Assembly: GCF_037893015.1 (NCBI RefSeq)
Contig: NC_133662.1
Coordinates: 200,953,050 to 201,017,049, forward strand
Reading direction: 5' to 3'
DNA length: 64,000 bases
Source: Macrotis lagotis
Taxonomy: Eukaryota > Chordata > Mammalia > Peramelemorphia > Peramelidae
Numbering within the stretch: position 1 is the stretch's first letter; the number at the start of each line of letters is the position of its first letter. A program made the translations under genes and the position numbers. Below the pieces are notes generated by a model. That model saw nothing but the letters and a program-made list of their open reading frames with translations, did no database searches and was not told the origin of the DNA. Positions 52,501 to 63,589 of this stretch are shown piece after piece.

Positions 52501-55500
52501 CTAATTAAAGTATAAAGGTTTAATTCTGGCTCTAATAAGCATTAAGCTCATGCCCTTGAAACTTCCCAAGTTTCAACTTAAGTCTGGGAGGAGATGGATC
52601 CATTAGACTAGAATAGATAGCTGGAGGCAGCTGAGTCTCTTTATCAAGCATTGAGAAGTTGAAAGGCTCTCAATCCACCTCCTCATTATGACAGTTTGCC
52701 CCCTCATTGACTGTTCATCAACCTGGGTTGCTCTCTCCCATACCCATCAGGGCATTCACTTTTCTAAAGTTATTTAAGCATCTGATTATCTCTGTTGTTT
52801 GTCTTTGGTCAATGAGTGAGACTACTGACCATCAATTATTATTTACTAATCTAATTAGTAAATTGGTTATTATTACCCAGAAACTCTGTCTCTTGGAATT
52901 TTCATTTATCTCGAGTTCAAGACATATATGGACTAACTAAAGAAATTGGGGATGTTTAGTGAGGAGAAGACTTGGGCAAAAATGGCAGCCAAATTCAAGT
53001 ATTTGAAAGATTATAGAATAATGAGACTTGTTCTATGTGGCCCAGGGAAGATTTCTAGGAAAAATGAATTAAATTTGGCAAGAGGCAAACTTAGTATTGC
53101 TTAAAGAAATACTTTCCAGTAGTTATTTCTAATTCTGTTCAGTTCTGAAATTTTGTGACTCAGTTTATAAATATGAATATTTTAATTATTACAGTACTCA
53201 CTGATCCAATGTTAGACAGTGTAAATGTTCCCCCTGTGATATCAGCAGTTCCCAGCTGTTTTGCAGAACCCAGCTTCTGCAGACGATTTAATTCAATGGC
53301 AATCTCAAACACACTACAGAGTTGAACATTTTTCACATTGGGGACAATAAGCCCTTGTTCAGTATCCATAGCAATTCCAATATTATGAGAAGCCTATAAA
53401 ATAAAAATGACAATAGTTCTTTCACCAACTTAACAACTGAACAACAAATTAGGGAAAGATAATTACCTCCCTGTATTTCCCTAAAAGGAGGCTGCCCTCC
53501 CGCCTCTAAATCCTATAATCTGTTTATAAAAACCCCTATTATTTCTCCACCCCTACCCCCAAATAACAATTTCAGAATAAAGTTTTAAGTCTATTCTAAC
53601 TCTCAGGCCACTGAAACAATATCACTTAACCTAGAGATGGTTCCAAAATCCAAACCACATTTTAGATATCACAAACTGTATTATAAAGCAGTAGTTACCA
53701 AAACAATCTGATGTTGGTTAAGAAATAAAGTGGTGGGGGCAGCTAGGTGGCGCAGTGGATAAAGCACCAGCCCTGGAGTCAGGAGTACCTGGGTTCAAAT
53801 TTGGTCTCAGACACTTACTAATTACCTAGCTATGTGGCCTTGGGCAAGCCACTTAACCCCATTTGCCTTGCAAAAACCTAAAAAAAAAATAAAATTAAAA
53901 AAAAAATAAAGTGGTAATAGGGCAGCTAGGTGGTACAGTGGATAGAGTACCAGCCCTGAAGTCAGGATGACCTGAGTTCAAATCCAGTCTCAGACACTTA
54001 ATAATTACCTAGCTGTGTAGCCTTGGGCAAGTCATTTAACCCCATTGCCTGGCAAAAACCCAAAAACCAAAAAAAAAAGAAAAAGTGGTAGAACAGTGGA
54101 TTTGATACATGATATGCTACAGTAAATGACCATAGTAATTTAGTGTTTGATAAACCCAAAGATCCAAGCTTTTGGGATAACATCTCATTTTTTGACACTA
54201 ATGGTTGGGAAAGCAGGAAAAGAATATGATAGAAACTAGAGAAGCAACATCTCATACTGTAAACCAAGATAAGGTTAAAATAGGTACATAATTTAGATAT
54301 AAAGGGTGATAACATAAGCAAATTAGGAGAATTTGGAATAGTTTAACTGTCAAATCTACTGGCAATGGAATAATTTTGGACCAAACAGGATATGGAGAAC
54401 ATTACAAAATATAAAACTGATAATTGTGAATATATAAAATTAAAAAGTTTTGCATAAATAAAACCAATGTAATCAAAATTAGAAGGAAAGCTGAAAAATA
54501 TTGTTATGAATGATTCATGAATACTTAGTCCAGAATGATTAAAATTTTTTTATTAAAGCATCTTAATTAAATGGCACACCTCTCTCAAGAGGGGAGGGGT
54601 GAGAATTCCAAAAACATTAGGTCTTTTATGCAGTTTGAAAGGCTTTGTTCCTTCCCCTTTGTGCCAATCATTGACTTGGGTCACAATCTAATTGATACAT
54701 TGATCCCCACATATTTTCCCTGCCCTGCTCATTATACTAATGAGCAAGAACAGCTACATCCTTGTATGGAAAAACTTTTACAGCAAGTACCTTTGATAAA
54801 GGCTTCAAATTTTAAATATATGAAGAAGTGAGTCAAATTTATAAGAATTCAAATCATTTTCCAAATGAAAACAGAATATGAACAGATCAAATTATCTATA
54901 ATCATAAAAAATGCTCTAAATCAGTGTTGATTAGAAAAATTCAGATTAAAACAACTCTGAGGTACAACTCATATCTATCAGATTGGTTAATATGCTGGAA
55001 AAAGAAATTGATAAATATTGGAAGGGATATGGAAAAACAGAGACACTAATGCACTGTTAGTAAAATTGTAAACTGATTCAGTCATTCTAAAGAGCCTTTG
55101 ATCTAGCAATATTTACTACTAGGTCAGTATCCCAAAGAAATTTTTTTTTAAAAGGGGAAAGAACCATTTGTACAAAAGTACTGATAGCAGCAATTTTTGT
55201 GGCAGCAGGGATTGTCCATCAATTGGGGAATGGCTAAACATGCTGTGGTATATGATTGTAATGGAATATTACTGGGTTATAAGAAATGATGAGCAGGCTG
55301 ATGTCAATAAAACCTGGAAAGATTTCTATGTACTGATACAGAGCAAAGTGACCAGAACCAGGAGAACATCATACACAGTAATAGCATTACTGTACTATGA
55401 ACAACTGTGAATGACTTAGCTATTTTCAGTACTACAATGATCTAAGACAATCCTAAAAGACTCATGATGAAAAATGCTATCCATATTCAGAGAAAGAAAC

Positions 55501-56467
55501 AATGGCATCTGAATATGGACCATGGCATACTAATTTTCACTTTTTTGGGGGGGGTTTCTTCCAAAAAAATGACTAACATGGAAATGTTCCACATGGGTGT
55601 ACGTGTATAATCTATATTAGATTGCTTAATGTCACAGGAAGGGGGAAGGGAAGGGAAGGAAGGATAGAATTTGGAACTCAAAAAAACCCAATAAATTAAA
55701 AAAAAATTTTACATGTAATTGGGAAAAAATAAAATACTATTTTAAAAAAATGAGAAGAAAGATTTTCTATGCATTAAGATTTTCAGAGAGGATTCCCTAA
55801 CAACTCTATATTTAACCATTCTAGAACTGATCTTTCCTCCTATAGGAAATAAAGAGTTAAATATATGACACTGCTAGAGGAGAAACAAGGGAATTAAGCC
55901 ACAATATGGAGGAGCAAAAGGTCTAGATTTTGCCTTCCGCTAATAAAATACTAATGAGTATTTTAGATGGTGCAGTCCAATGGGAAGCAGTCTGCCCACT
56001 CTAACATCAAGTTCATTTTCCTTCTGGGATGGGGAGAGACTGGGAGCCCTCAGGGGAATATATGGGTCTAGATAAAGGACAGACATGACAATATTGGGGG
56101 TTTGCCTTCCTACAATACCCAAAATAATTTTGCTTACATGGAAGTACAAAACAAAGAGGGGTGTGGCCTGAGTCTGGAAGACTGAATTGTACCTAGAGGT
56201 AGAGGAAGGAGAGCAGTTAAAACACTAAAGAGAGAAATGAAACCATTTTGACTATTTAGTGAGCTTCCTAGGATTCCCTTAGGTTGGTTTTTCCCCCTTC
56301 ATTTTCTATGGGGTGAAATAAAAGTTGTTTAAATTACAAAGAAAAAAAAGCAGATATCTAAAGCAGATATTTTACCTTAACAGGTAATTTTTTAACACAT
56401 GTAAAAGTGGGCTTTCCCTACAAACTTCTTTGTGTCAATACTTTGAGAATGTTTTAATGGGAAAAAA

Positions 56468-56525
<58 letters not shown>

Positions 56526-59500
56526 TCACACTGATTTTTTTCAATACTGATTTTTTTTGCCTAGGCAATGGCAATACTGATTTTTTACAGTAGAAAAGTA
56601 ATTTTTTTAAAAAGTATTTTCATAACAAATCCAACAAAGCACTAGAGTTTACATAAGGGAGCTGAAATAAAATCATGTTTTTGGAGATTTCTTTTAAAAA
56701 TTCAAAATAAATAAAATCTTTCAAAAAAAAGAAATCATTTCAGCGGCAGCTAGGTGGTGCAATAGAGAATCTGCCTGGAGTCAGGAGGACCTGAGTTCAA
56801 ATCCATCCTCAGACATTTAATAATTACCTAGCTGTGTGACCTTGGGCAAGTCACTTAACCCTACCACCCTGCAAAAACTAAAAAAAATTTAAAAAATAAA
56901 AATGAAATCATTTCCCTTCAATGTCCCTCCCCTTTCCTTCAAAGTACTTACCTTACCTGTCTCATGCACTGATAAAAACAAAAGTTCTTTAAAGTAATAA
57001 AACCCTTATTTCCAAACATGATCAATTTTTTCCCATATTATTTGTTACATTTATCAAAAGTACTCTATCAGCTTCTTTCAAATACAAACGCATTTAAGTC
57101 ATTTGCTACAAGAGGACTATTTCAAACAATGCTGAACAAACCTTATATGTTATATTCTGGCAGTTTTCATCCACTGAAGCATTGAGGATGGGAAATTGAA
57201 ATAATCCCAAAGATGCAGCCTGGAAAACAGGAAAAAATGCTATCTTTAGTCATTTAAATTGGCTAAGAATAAGGGGAGGGGAAAAATAAAAACTAAAACT
57301 TTCGTTTTATCTTGGGTCTAATTTCTTGCCAACAACACTAATAGGTGACACTGATCTCAAATGTAAACTTCTGATCTTACGGAATAAGATAGCTCTTATC
57401 ATTCAAGAAACAAAGACAAGATAGTTTTTGAATGTTGAAGGGACTTTGAGGATGAGAGATGTGGAAATGTACAATCTCTAGGAAGATTTCTAAAATCTAA
57501 GACAAAATAAGAAAAAAGAAAAAATGAAATCTAAGACAAGCCTTCATATAAATATAACATTAAGAATTTTGTGGACCAGGGCAGGTAGGTGACACAGTAG
57601 ATAGAGCACTGGCCCTGCAGTCAGGAGGACCTGAGCCCAAATCTGGGCTCAGACACTTAATAATTACCTAGCTGTTGTGACCTTGGACAAGTCACTTAAC
57701 ACCATTGCCTTAAATAAATAAGTAAAAAAAGAATTCTGTGGACCTAGCAATTCTTTGAAAGGAGAAGTTCAGATGGTGGTATTTGAGGGTCCTACAAGTT
57801 TCAAGGATTGACATGTCCAAGGAATTGCTTTCCATGGTCATCCTCCTAGTGGTAAACCTCTCTATACTTACCTTGGCTGAGACTCAGAAAACAAAGTCTG
57901 GCATTAAGTTTTGAATTAAAACCTTTCCAGAATGGAAAAAAATCTACAATTTAAATAGATTTCTCAAAAATTGCAATAAAAATCATACACACACATACAG
58001 AAATAAAAAAATCAGGAAACTTCACAAGAATGCTAATGATTAAAAATAGTAAACAAAAAATGTCATATAAAATATACAAAAACAGCATCAAGAAAAGTAT
58101 CAAAAAAAAGAGAAGGAATACTTTGGTATAATAAAGTAACTAATAGCCAAAAAAAAGGATTTAAAAAAAAATGGAATGTACAAAGAAATATAAAAGGAAA
58201 TAAGTAAAGAGAATTACCTGAAGAAAATAAAAGGCATAATACCGAATGGAAGTGGAGAAGAGATAAAGATGAGGATCTTCAAGATAATTGCAATTCTAGA
58301 GAATTTTTTAAGAAAATAGTATGTCGGGTGGCTAGGTGGCACAGTGGACAGAGCACTGGCCTTGGAGTCAGGAGTACCTGGGTTCAAATCTGACCTCAGA
58401 CACTTTATAATTACCTAGCCATGTGGCCTTGGGCAAGCCACTTAACCCCATTGCCTTGAAAAATCTAAAAAAAAATAAAAAAAAATATATATATATGTCA
58501 TGATATTCCAAGAAACTATAAAAGAAAACTTCCGAAAGTATGGAAGTTGTTATAATAATTAGAAAAGGTAGAACATAGAACACTAATAAGAAGAACCCTA
58601 TATTCAGCTCATCCAAACACAACAAACATTAAGCTATGGTTATGAAGACAAAGAAAAAATCCTTCTGTCCCAAAATCAAATTATTAAAAAAACATTAAAT
58701 TAAAATAGGTTTTTTTAAGAACAAGAATTGAAGAAGAAAATTAATTAGAACAAATTAAGGAATATATAAGATTAACCCTAGAATTTATTTCCCTGTAAAA
58801 CTAAGTACTCTTATTGAAAACAAAAGTTCATAGGTCTTATTTAGTTCAAGAACAGTTTGAATTACTTCTAAAGATCTAACTTTTAAGATCCTCCACAATC
58901 TAGTACCTATCTTTCCAAACAAGTTACATCACTCCAGACAAACTAGACTACTGGCTGATGCTGTGTCCATTTCCAAAGAATGCATGAAATATCTTTCCTC
59001 CATATCTCCACCTTACCTAATCTTATTCTTTCTTCAACATTCACCTCAACTGTCATCTACTCAATGAAGACTTTATCTTTTTCTTCCATCTTCCTGACTT
59101 CATGAGCAGTTCTCTCTCCTCTGACAAATCTAATGCTTTGTCTCTAGTAAACCTCGATTTTTATACTGGCTCTGCCAGGTGCTATGTAACCAAGGGCAAA
59201 TCAATTAACTTTTTAGGCCTTCAGTGTTTTCATGTGTAAGATAAGAGGGTTGTATCAGATGTCTCTTAGATCCTATCTAGCTCTCTAACATTATGTGGTC
59301 TCCCCAGGTTTCTATGTTCTCTTCTATATAAATGATCTGCAACAGCTCCACCTGGATGTTCCATTGGAATCTCAAATTCAACATGTCCAAAACAGGATTA
59401 TATTTCTCCCCCAAAACCTTCCCTCTTTCAAACTAGTGATGGCACCATTCTAGTTACCCACCATTACCTTGGAATTATCTTTAATTCTTTCTTCCCATTT

Positions 59501-62253
59501 TAATCTTTATATTCAGTCAGCTAAGTCTTACTGATACTATTCCATAATACCTTTCAGATCAAAAAAAGAATAGCTAGCATTTAAAGTGTTTTGCATGTGT
59601 TTTTCAAAATGTTGAATATATTACTAATCTGTTCCCTTCTCTCCACTACCATAACATATCCCCAGTTCAGGGCATTATGACCTCTTTCATGGATTACTTG
59701 AATAACCTCCCAAATATTCTGCACACTTTTTCAATCTTTCACACAGTTGTCAAAATGATATTCTGAAACACAAATTTGACCATGTTATTTTCCTCCTTCT
59801 CCTTGCACATGTCCCATTCAAGAAATCTACCTGGGTTCAAATCCAGCCTCAGACACTTAATAATTACCTAGCTGTGTGGCCTTGGGCAAGCCACTTAACC
59901 CCACTGCCTTGCAAAAAAAAATCTTCAATAGCACCCACTACCTCTAAGATAAATCCTAACTTTTCAACCTGGCAAAGAAAGTTCTCCACAATCTGAGACC
60001 CACCTTTATCTCCAGTTGGAGCTCACATGAGCCCCCTCACACTTTTTATTCAAGTCACTCTGGTCTGTGGCCCATACATTTTACTTTTCTTGGGGTCTTT
60101 ATACAAGCAGTTACCTCAACATCTCCACCACCACCACCCTGCCCCACCATCTAGGAATGCTTGCTTTCCTCTTCTCCCCGTCAAAGCATTCTTAGTTTGT
60201 CCTCAGGTGATGTGATGCCTTCCACCTAAGCCTTTTCTTGACACCTCCTCATTTTTAATATGCTCTCCCCTCTTGACATTACTTTATATTGCTTTGCATA
60301 TAACTTGTCTTTACAGATGCAAATGCAGGATACCCAAAGAGTATAGAAGCTCCTAAAGATAAAACCATCATTACTATTAGAAATAAAATGCTAAGAACAT
60401 TTTTGTTTGTACTTTATATCTCCTACAAAATATATTTTATATATATATATATATGTATATACTAGGTGCTTAATTAATGTTTAATGAAATGAACTGAATA
60501 AATCTAAGATTATATAATCCCGTCAATATAGATTAAGACAACACTATAACTTAGAAAGAATGATTAGATAAAAGATAGCAAGGAGATACTTAGATTAAGA
60601 TTTCTTGGGGAACAAGGAAAAAGGGTAATTCACAAGAAATTTTAAATAATATGTTTGAATGATTGGGAATTCCATATTCAATGTACTATAATTTTGATAA
60701 ATTGAATTTCACATGCTCTATATTTGTTGTCTCTAAGACAAATGAATTCTCACCTTCAAGAAAAAAGGCATAAAAGACAGCTTAATTCCACGGGCCAAAG
60801 CTATGGGTTTTAATTCTTCTCGTAGCTTAACCAGTTGAGTAAGGTCAACCTCATCACAATAACCAAAATGAGGAATCTTCAGAGCCACAGTCATGGTCTT
60901 AACCATAGCTTTCTCAAAGCCTGGAAAAATTAGAACAACTATTTATTAAAAAATTACTCTATCAAAACATTACATTTTTATATGTTTATTTTCATTTCAA
61001 AAATGGCATCTTTTATTTTCTTATGACAACTATCTTATTTTACAAAACCTACAAGCCACTGATTTTGGAACAACTAAGGAAAATTTACCTAAAGGTACTG
61101 GGTATTGTTTCAAGTGCTTTTTGAAGGTGAAATATTCATTAGCTGAAAATTTAAACAGATAAGCCTCTTTTTTACTTTTAATTGTCACATGAGGACTGTT
61201 ATTTACAATGATGCAGACAGTCCCTAGATGTTTTGAATGACTCAGTAAAGAAACCAAAGTATGCACCATTCTGAAAACTTGAATTTGAAAGGAAAAAGTT
61301 GAAATCTTGTATGCCCTTCAAATAAAACCATAAATAGACCTTATATTTTAAATAAATTTGCTCCAGTACTTCTCAGTAGAAGTTATCAAAAATTTACTTG
61401 TTTAACTAATACTTAGATGAAACTTGGAGAAAAATGGGAATCACAGTTATTTTATAGCCTCTTTGATGAACTAATCCCCTAATCACCTGGTGGTCCAATA
61501 TCAGAAAGTTTGAAAACCTTGTTGAAGGAAAAACAAAATATAATAAAGTATGAAAATATAGAGCAAAGTAAATAGTCTGTCTCATCAACTGTTGTAACTA
61601 ATTGTTCTCCTTGATTAAGATGCTCTGCAGTCTTCTGAAGAGAGACTTCTACTAAAAAAATCTTCTTTTACATTTGTGAAAGTATTTGGATACTTCCCCT
61701 GTACTACCCCTGAATGAGGACTGTTGTCTTATAATAAATCCTGCCAATTGCATTGCAAGTACTCCCCTTTTCTGATTTGGTCGATCTTTCTTTCTCTATG
61801 CTTCCTCCTTTCTCCTGTGGAATGCTTTACTTTTCTTAAGTCTCTGCAAAATGTTAATGATTGACTGTAAGAAGGCCTGAAAAGTAAAAAAAAAAACCCA
61901 AATCTGTACCCCAGAAAGCTGAAGATAACTTGGTGAAAGCAGTCTTCCTTAGGAAGTAGTAAATTTCTTACCTTAAGTTTGGTCTCCTACTCATCACCCA
62001 TAGTTATCAGTCTCCCACTGATGGATACTTTACCTGTTAAGGGCTCTGTTCTGTCTTTGCCTGTAAATTGTTTAGGTTTTAACACTGGAACAGGAATAGA
62101 CTGAGTTGTTTCAGATTTCAATGAAGGTGGGATGATTTCAGATTTTGGTGATGGAGGTAAAATGGCTCCTGTCTGCTTTGCCAAGTAACTGAGAATATCT
62201 TCTTTAAGGATTCTACCATCTTTTCCTGTTCCAACAACTTCACTCAGTTTTAT
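46619..62253 (-). CDS. DBT: DBT, C-terminal six coding exons (partial gene)
   Basis: DBT is the dihydrolipoyl transacylase (E2) core of the mitochondrial branched-chain alpha-keto acid dehydrogenase complex. It transfers the branched acyl group from lipoamide to coenzyme A in leucine, isoleucine and valine breakdown. Exons 62034-62253, 60754-60920, 57142-57219, 53202-53393, 52129-52200 and 46619-46786 join in frame to 298 residues. Present are the end of the peripheral subunit-binding domain ('[18 protein letters not shown]'), a Pro-rich linker, and the whole catalytic domain ending with the active-site motif 'DHRIIDG'. Human DBT is 482 residues, so about 184 residues (mitochondrial presequence, lipoyl domain, start of the binding domain) lie right of the window. 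The order next to LRRC39 matches human. Recognised from memory with long near-identical blocks. Confidence 0.95.
47000..47151 (+). mobile_element. tRNA-derived SINE, forward
   Basis: Flanked by 'attcttgctgag'/'atccttgctgaa' duplications. Confidence 0.93.
47300..47575 (-). mobile_element. MIR-like ancient SINE, reverse
   Basis: 'gtcaaagtgctttatctatg', 'gtgacttgtccagggtcatt' and 'attaaaattcaagtcttatc' are reversed MIR words. Confidence 0.65.
47620..47960 (+). mobile_element. Ancient MIR3/THER-like repeat
   Basis: 'tgctgtattaagtactgtga' and 'gccttcaagaagcttatgtt' match the MIR3-type repeat. Confidence 0.4.
48280..48600 (+). mobile_element. MIR3- and MIR-like fragments
   Basis: A MIR3-like start ('agtattcttaaagttcctat') is followed by a good MIR ('gtcctgggttcaaattctac', 'cagttttctcatctttaaaa', 'acagaattgttgtgaggccc'). 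Confidence 0.6.
48820..49390 (+). mobile_element. L2-like LINE fragment
   Basis: 'caggccatcatcacctcacc', 'cttcctaaagcacagatctt', 'accatgtcataccc' and 'gattgtgagcagggtctgtt' follow the L2 ORF2 end and 3' UTR. The frame is broken. Confidence 0.65.
49483..49542. repeat. (ATT)n microsatellite with (ACT)n end
   Basis: About 15 ATT units followed by five ACT units. Confidence 0.95.
49926..50092 (+). mobile_element. tRNA-derived SINE, forward
   Basis: Flanked by 'aaataaaggag' duplications. Confidence 0.94.
50430..51310 (+). mobile_element. L2-like LINE ORF2 fragment
   Basis: The plus strand encodes '[16 protein letters not shown]' near 50590, a mutated form of the reverse transcriptase motif 'VPQGSVLGPLLF' of CR1/L2-clade LINEs. 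'tcagttgatttcccc' and later L2 words continue to about 51300. Frameshifts are present. Confidence 0.7.
51318..51490 (+). mobile_element. Unnamed dispersed repeat, forward copy
   Basis: 'aggaagataatgtcaagaca', 'caaagtcaccagtctcactt', 'tctcctctggagccacctgg' and 'ggactggagatgaccctgaa' align with 36086-36280 and with the reverse of 35478-35680. Confidence 0.6.
51665..51797 (-). mobile_element. tRNA-derived SINE, reverse
   Basis: Reverse copy with an internal deletion ('ggggttaagtggctt' missing). It is the only reverse member of the family right of 40 kb. Confidence 0.85.
52129..52200 (-). CDS. DBT: DBT coding exon, catalytic domain
   Basis: Acceptor 'ctttttttttag'-type run ending at 52201 and donor 'gtacaaat' on the minus strand. 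Encodes 24 residues, '[20 protein letters not shown]' then GAIK, part of the conserved E2 catalytic core. Starts and ends at codon boundaries. Confidence 0.95.
52201..53201 (-). other. DBT: DBT intron
   Basis: One kb with a CR1/L3-like fragment at 52930-53120. The rest, including a GC-moderate stretch at 52390-52740, is unrecognised. Confidence 0.85.
52930..53120 (+). mobile_element. CR1/L3-like LINE fragment
   Basis: 'attggggatgtttagtgagg', 'caaattcaagtatttgaaag' and 'gttctatgtggcccagggaa' follow the CR1-clade ORF2 end. Confidence 0.6.
53202..53393 (-). CDS. DBT: DBT coding exon, catalytic domain
   Basis: Acceptor 'tattttatag' and donor 'gtgagtac' on the minus strand. Encodes 64 residues starting '[20 protein letters not shown]' and ending '[12 protein letters not shown]', both hallmarks of 2-oxo acid dehydrogenase E2 catalytic domains. 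Confidence 0.96.
53735..53906 (+). mobile_element. tRNA-derived SINE, forward (first of a tandem pair)
   Basis: Flanked by 'aaataaagtggt' copies at about 53723-53734 and 53904-53915. Confidence 0.93.
53920..54081 (+). mobile_element. tRNA-derived SINE, forward (second of a tandem pair)
   Basis: Begins 'gggcagctaggtggtacag' directly behind the 3' target-site copy of the first SINE. 'aaagtggta' recurs after its A-tail at 54082-54090. Confidence 0.92.
54500..55750 (+). mobile_element. L1 3' end fragment, forward
   Basis: A 1.2-kb run of marsupial L1 ORF2 end plus 3' UTR: 'aatgcactgttagtaaaatt', 'catcaattggggaatggcta', 'gatctaagacaatcctaaaa' and an A-rich end. The reading frame is broken by stops, but short Tyr/Trp-rich pieces (55168-55410) reflect the old ORF2. 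Confidence 0.8.
56472..56522. repeat. (GT)n microsatellite
   Basis: About 25 uninterrupted GT units. Confidence 0.97.
56743..56899 (+). mobile_element. tRNA-derived SINE, forward
   Basis: Flanked by 'gaaatcatttc' duplications. Confidence 0.93.
57142..57219 (-). CDS. DBT: DBT coding exon, catalytic domain
   Basis: Acceptor 'cctgttttccag' and donor 'gtttgttc' on the minus strand. Encodes 26 residues ('[20 protein letters not shown]', then QNITYK). Both ends are codon boundaries. The donor 'gtttgt' departs from consensus. Confidence 0.95.
57580..57729 (+). mobile_element. tRNA-derived SINE, forward
   Basis: Flanked by 'aagaattttgtggacc'/'aagaattctgtggacc' duplications. Confidence 0.93.
58325..58485 (+). 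mobile_element. tRNA-derived SINE, forward
   Basis: Head 'gggtggctaggtggcacagt'. Short duplication 'tatgtc' on both sides. Confidence 0.9.
59150..59300 (+). mobile_element. MIR-like ancient SINE
   Basis: 'ctatgtaaccaagggcaaat', 'ttaggccttcagtgttttca' and 'ggttgtatcagatgtctctt' follow MIR order. Confidence 0.55.
59828..59931 (+). mobile_element. tRNA-derived SINE, forward, 5'-truncated, nested in L2
   Basis: Starts at 'acctgggttcaaatccagcc', lacking the A-box half, and ends with an A-run. It interrupts the L2 at 59320-60490. Confidence 0.88.
60435..60460. repeat. (TA)n microsatellite
   Basis: A short TA run of about 12 units. Confidence 0.9.
60754..60920 (-). CDS. DBT: DBT coding exon, start of catalytic domain
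   Basis: Acceptor 'aatttttccag' and donor 'gtgagaat' on the minus strand. Completes a split Gly codon, then encodes 55 residues including '[20 protein letters not shown]' and '[20 protein letters not shown]'. Human has FQKAMVKTMSAALK at this point as I recall, so residue changes are conservative. Confidence 0.96.
60921..62033 (-). other. DBT: DBT intron
   Basis: A 1.1-kb AT-rich intron in which I recognise no repeat or exon. The minus-strand ORF at 61030-61269 (79 codons) resembles nothing I know. Confidence 0.85.
62034..62253 (-). CDS. DBT: DBT coding exon, subunit-binding domain end and linker
   Basis: Acceptor 'acttttcag' and donor 'gtaaagta' on the minus strand. Encodes 73 residues plus one base: '[20 protein letters not shown]' (E1/E3-binding domain), '[14 protein letters not shown]', then a Pro/Ser/Lys-rich flexible linker with an imperfect nine-residue tandem repeat, and '[12 protein letters not shown]'. 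The linker appears about one residue longer than in human. Confidence 0.95.
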
Positions 62254-62701
62254 CTGAAAAGTAATGTGAAACAAAAATAAGATTTATATCAGTTAGTAAA
62301 TTAATCCTTTCTCAATAGAACATAGCTAAACATTGATATCTTCATTATATAAAAAAGGATTAAAGATACATTTCATACTTCAGTATTTCTCACTCAAAAG
62401 ATATTATCTTTTCACTGTTTTAGTTTGTCTATGTGCTAAATTATAATTTCAAAATTGCCAAAGTTAAAACTCAAATGATTTAAGGTTTCAGTCATTCAGA
62501 TATACATAACTATTACTGTACTTCTGTTATGGAAAAACAGTAACAAAAAATACATGACAATTTGAAAACAATATTTGTTTCTTAAATCCAACAAATTTTT
62601 ACCAATTTATTAGTTAAATAGAAGTTTAACAATGAAAAGAATCACCAGATCAAAATTCTCAAATATCTTCTCATTTTTTTTTCGTTAGATGAGTATATAA
62701 A

Positions 62702-62850
62702 TGGGGCAGCTAAGAAGCACAGTAAATAGAGCACTGGCCCTGGAATCAGGAGGACCTGAGATCAAATCTGACCTTAGACACTTAATACTTAGTTGTATGA
62801 CCTTGGCCAAGTCACTTAGCCCCATCACCTTGCAAAAAAAACCCAAAAAA
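62702..62850 (+). mobile_element. tRNA-derived SINE, forward
   Basis: Flanked by 'gagtatataaat' duplications. Confidence 0.93.
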
Positions 62851-62934
62851 ACCCCCGAGTATATAAATAATCAAAAATGTTCATATTAGAGGCACATTTG
62901 GCATTTGAATATCTTAATTACTGGTTTAAGGATG

Positions 62935-63400
62935 GTTGTTTCAATTGGGAATGTTTAATCTGGAGAAAGAGACAAGCAATGATAATTTCAAAGTTTTCAA
63001 AAGCTGTCTTGTGGAAGAGAGCTAAGTTTTATTCTACTTGGCTCCAAAAGAGAGAACTAGGATCAGTGGGTAGAAATTGCAGATACTCTGCCTTGTACAG
63101 ACCACATCATGAAAACCGTATTTAGTCCTATATGCCATATTTTAGGAAGGAAACTGTTACAAGTTTTCTTTCCAAGGAACCCTTCTGGAGGAGGGCAACT
63201 CAGATGGTGATAGGGACCATGCCAGAGGAGGACTGGATGAAGGAAGTGGGGATATTTAACCTGGAGAAAACAAAGCTTAGGGAAATAAGACAGTTGTCTT
63301 CAAGTATCTGAAAAGCTACCAAATGAAAGTGGGCTGAGCCTTGCTCCACTTGGCTCCTGGGAGAACTAGAATCAAAGAATAGATGAGAAGATATTTGGGA
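62935..63400 (+). mobile_element. CR1/L3-like LINE fragments, two overlapping segments
   Basis: 'ttcaaaagctgtcttgtgga' with 'gctccaaaagagagaactag', and later 'gtggggatatttaacctgga', 'gttgtcttcaagtatctgaa' and 'ggctcctgggagaactagaa', match the same ORF2 region twice. This suggests two copies or a local duplication. Confidence 0.6.
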
Positions 63401-63589
63401 GTTTTGATGTAGTGGTTCTTTCCATTGTTAAACTTTTATTTAGCCAACAAATTGGTCAAAATTTGTTGATATTTAACAAATATCGTTCTCAAGTTTAATG
63501 TCTATTTTCATTTATTTTTGTTACTTTTTTCCATAACAGAAATACAATAGTAGTTATATAGATCTAAGGAACTGGAAAGAAGAAAAGTC

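Larger units (their letters stand above)
53394..57141 (-). other. DBT: DBT intron
   Basis: Holds tandem forward SINEs, an L1 3' end, a GT microsatellite and another SINE. No exon is seen. The region 55750-56380 contains nothing recognised. Confidence 0.85.
59320..60490 (+). mobile_element. L2-like LINE, ORF2 end and 3' UTR
   Basis: 'caaattcaacatgtccaaaa' (L2 'NMSK' region), 'ggaattatctttaattcttt', 'tccccagttcagggcattat', and after the SINE 'gatgtgatgccttccaccta' with 'tactaggtgcttaattaatg' at the end. It is the longest L2 piece in the window and is broken by the SINE at 59828-59931. Confidence 0.7.
57220..60753 (-). other. DBT: DBT intron
   Basis: Contains forward SINEs at 57580 and 58325, an L2-like LINE carrying a truncated SINE, a MIR and a TA microsatellite. 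No exon is seen. Confidence 0.85.
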
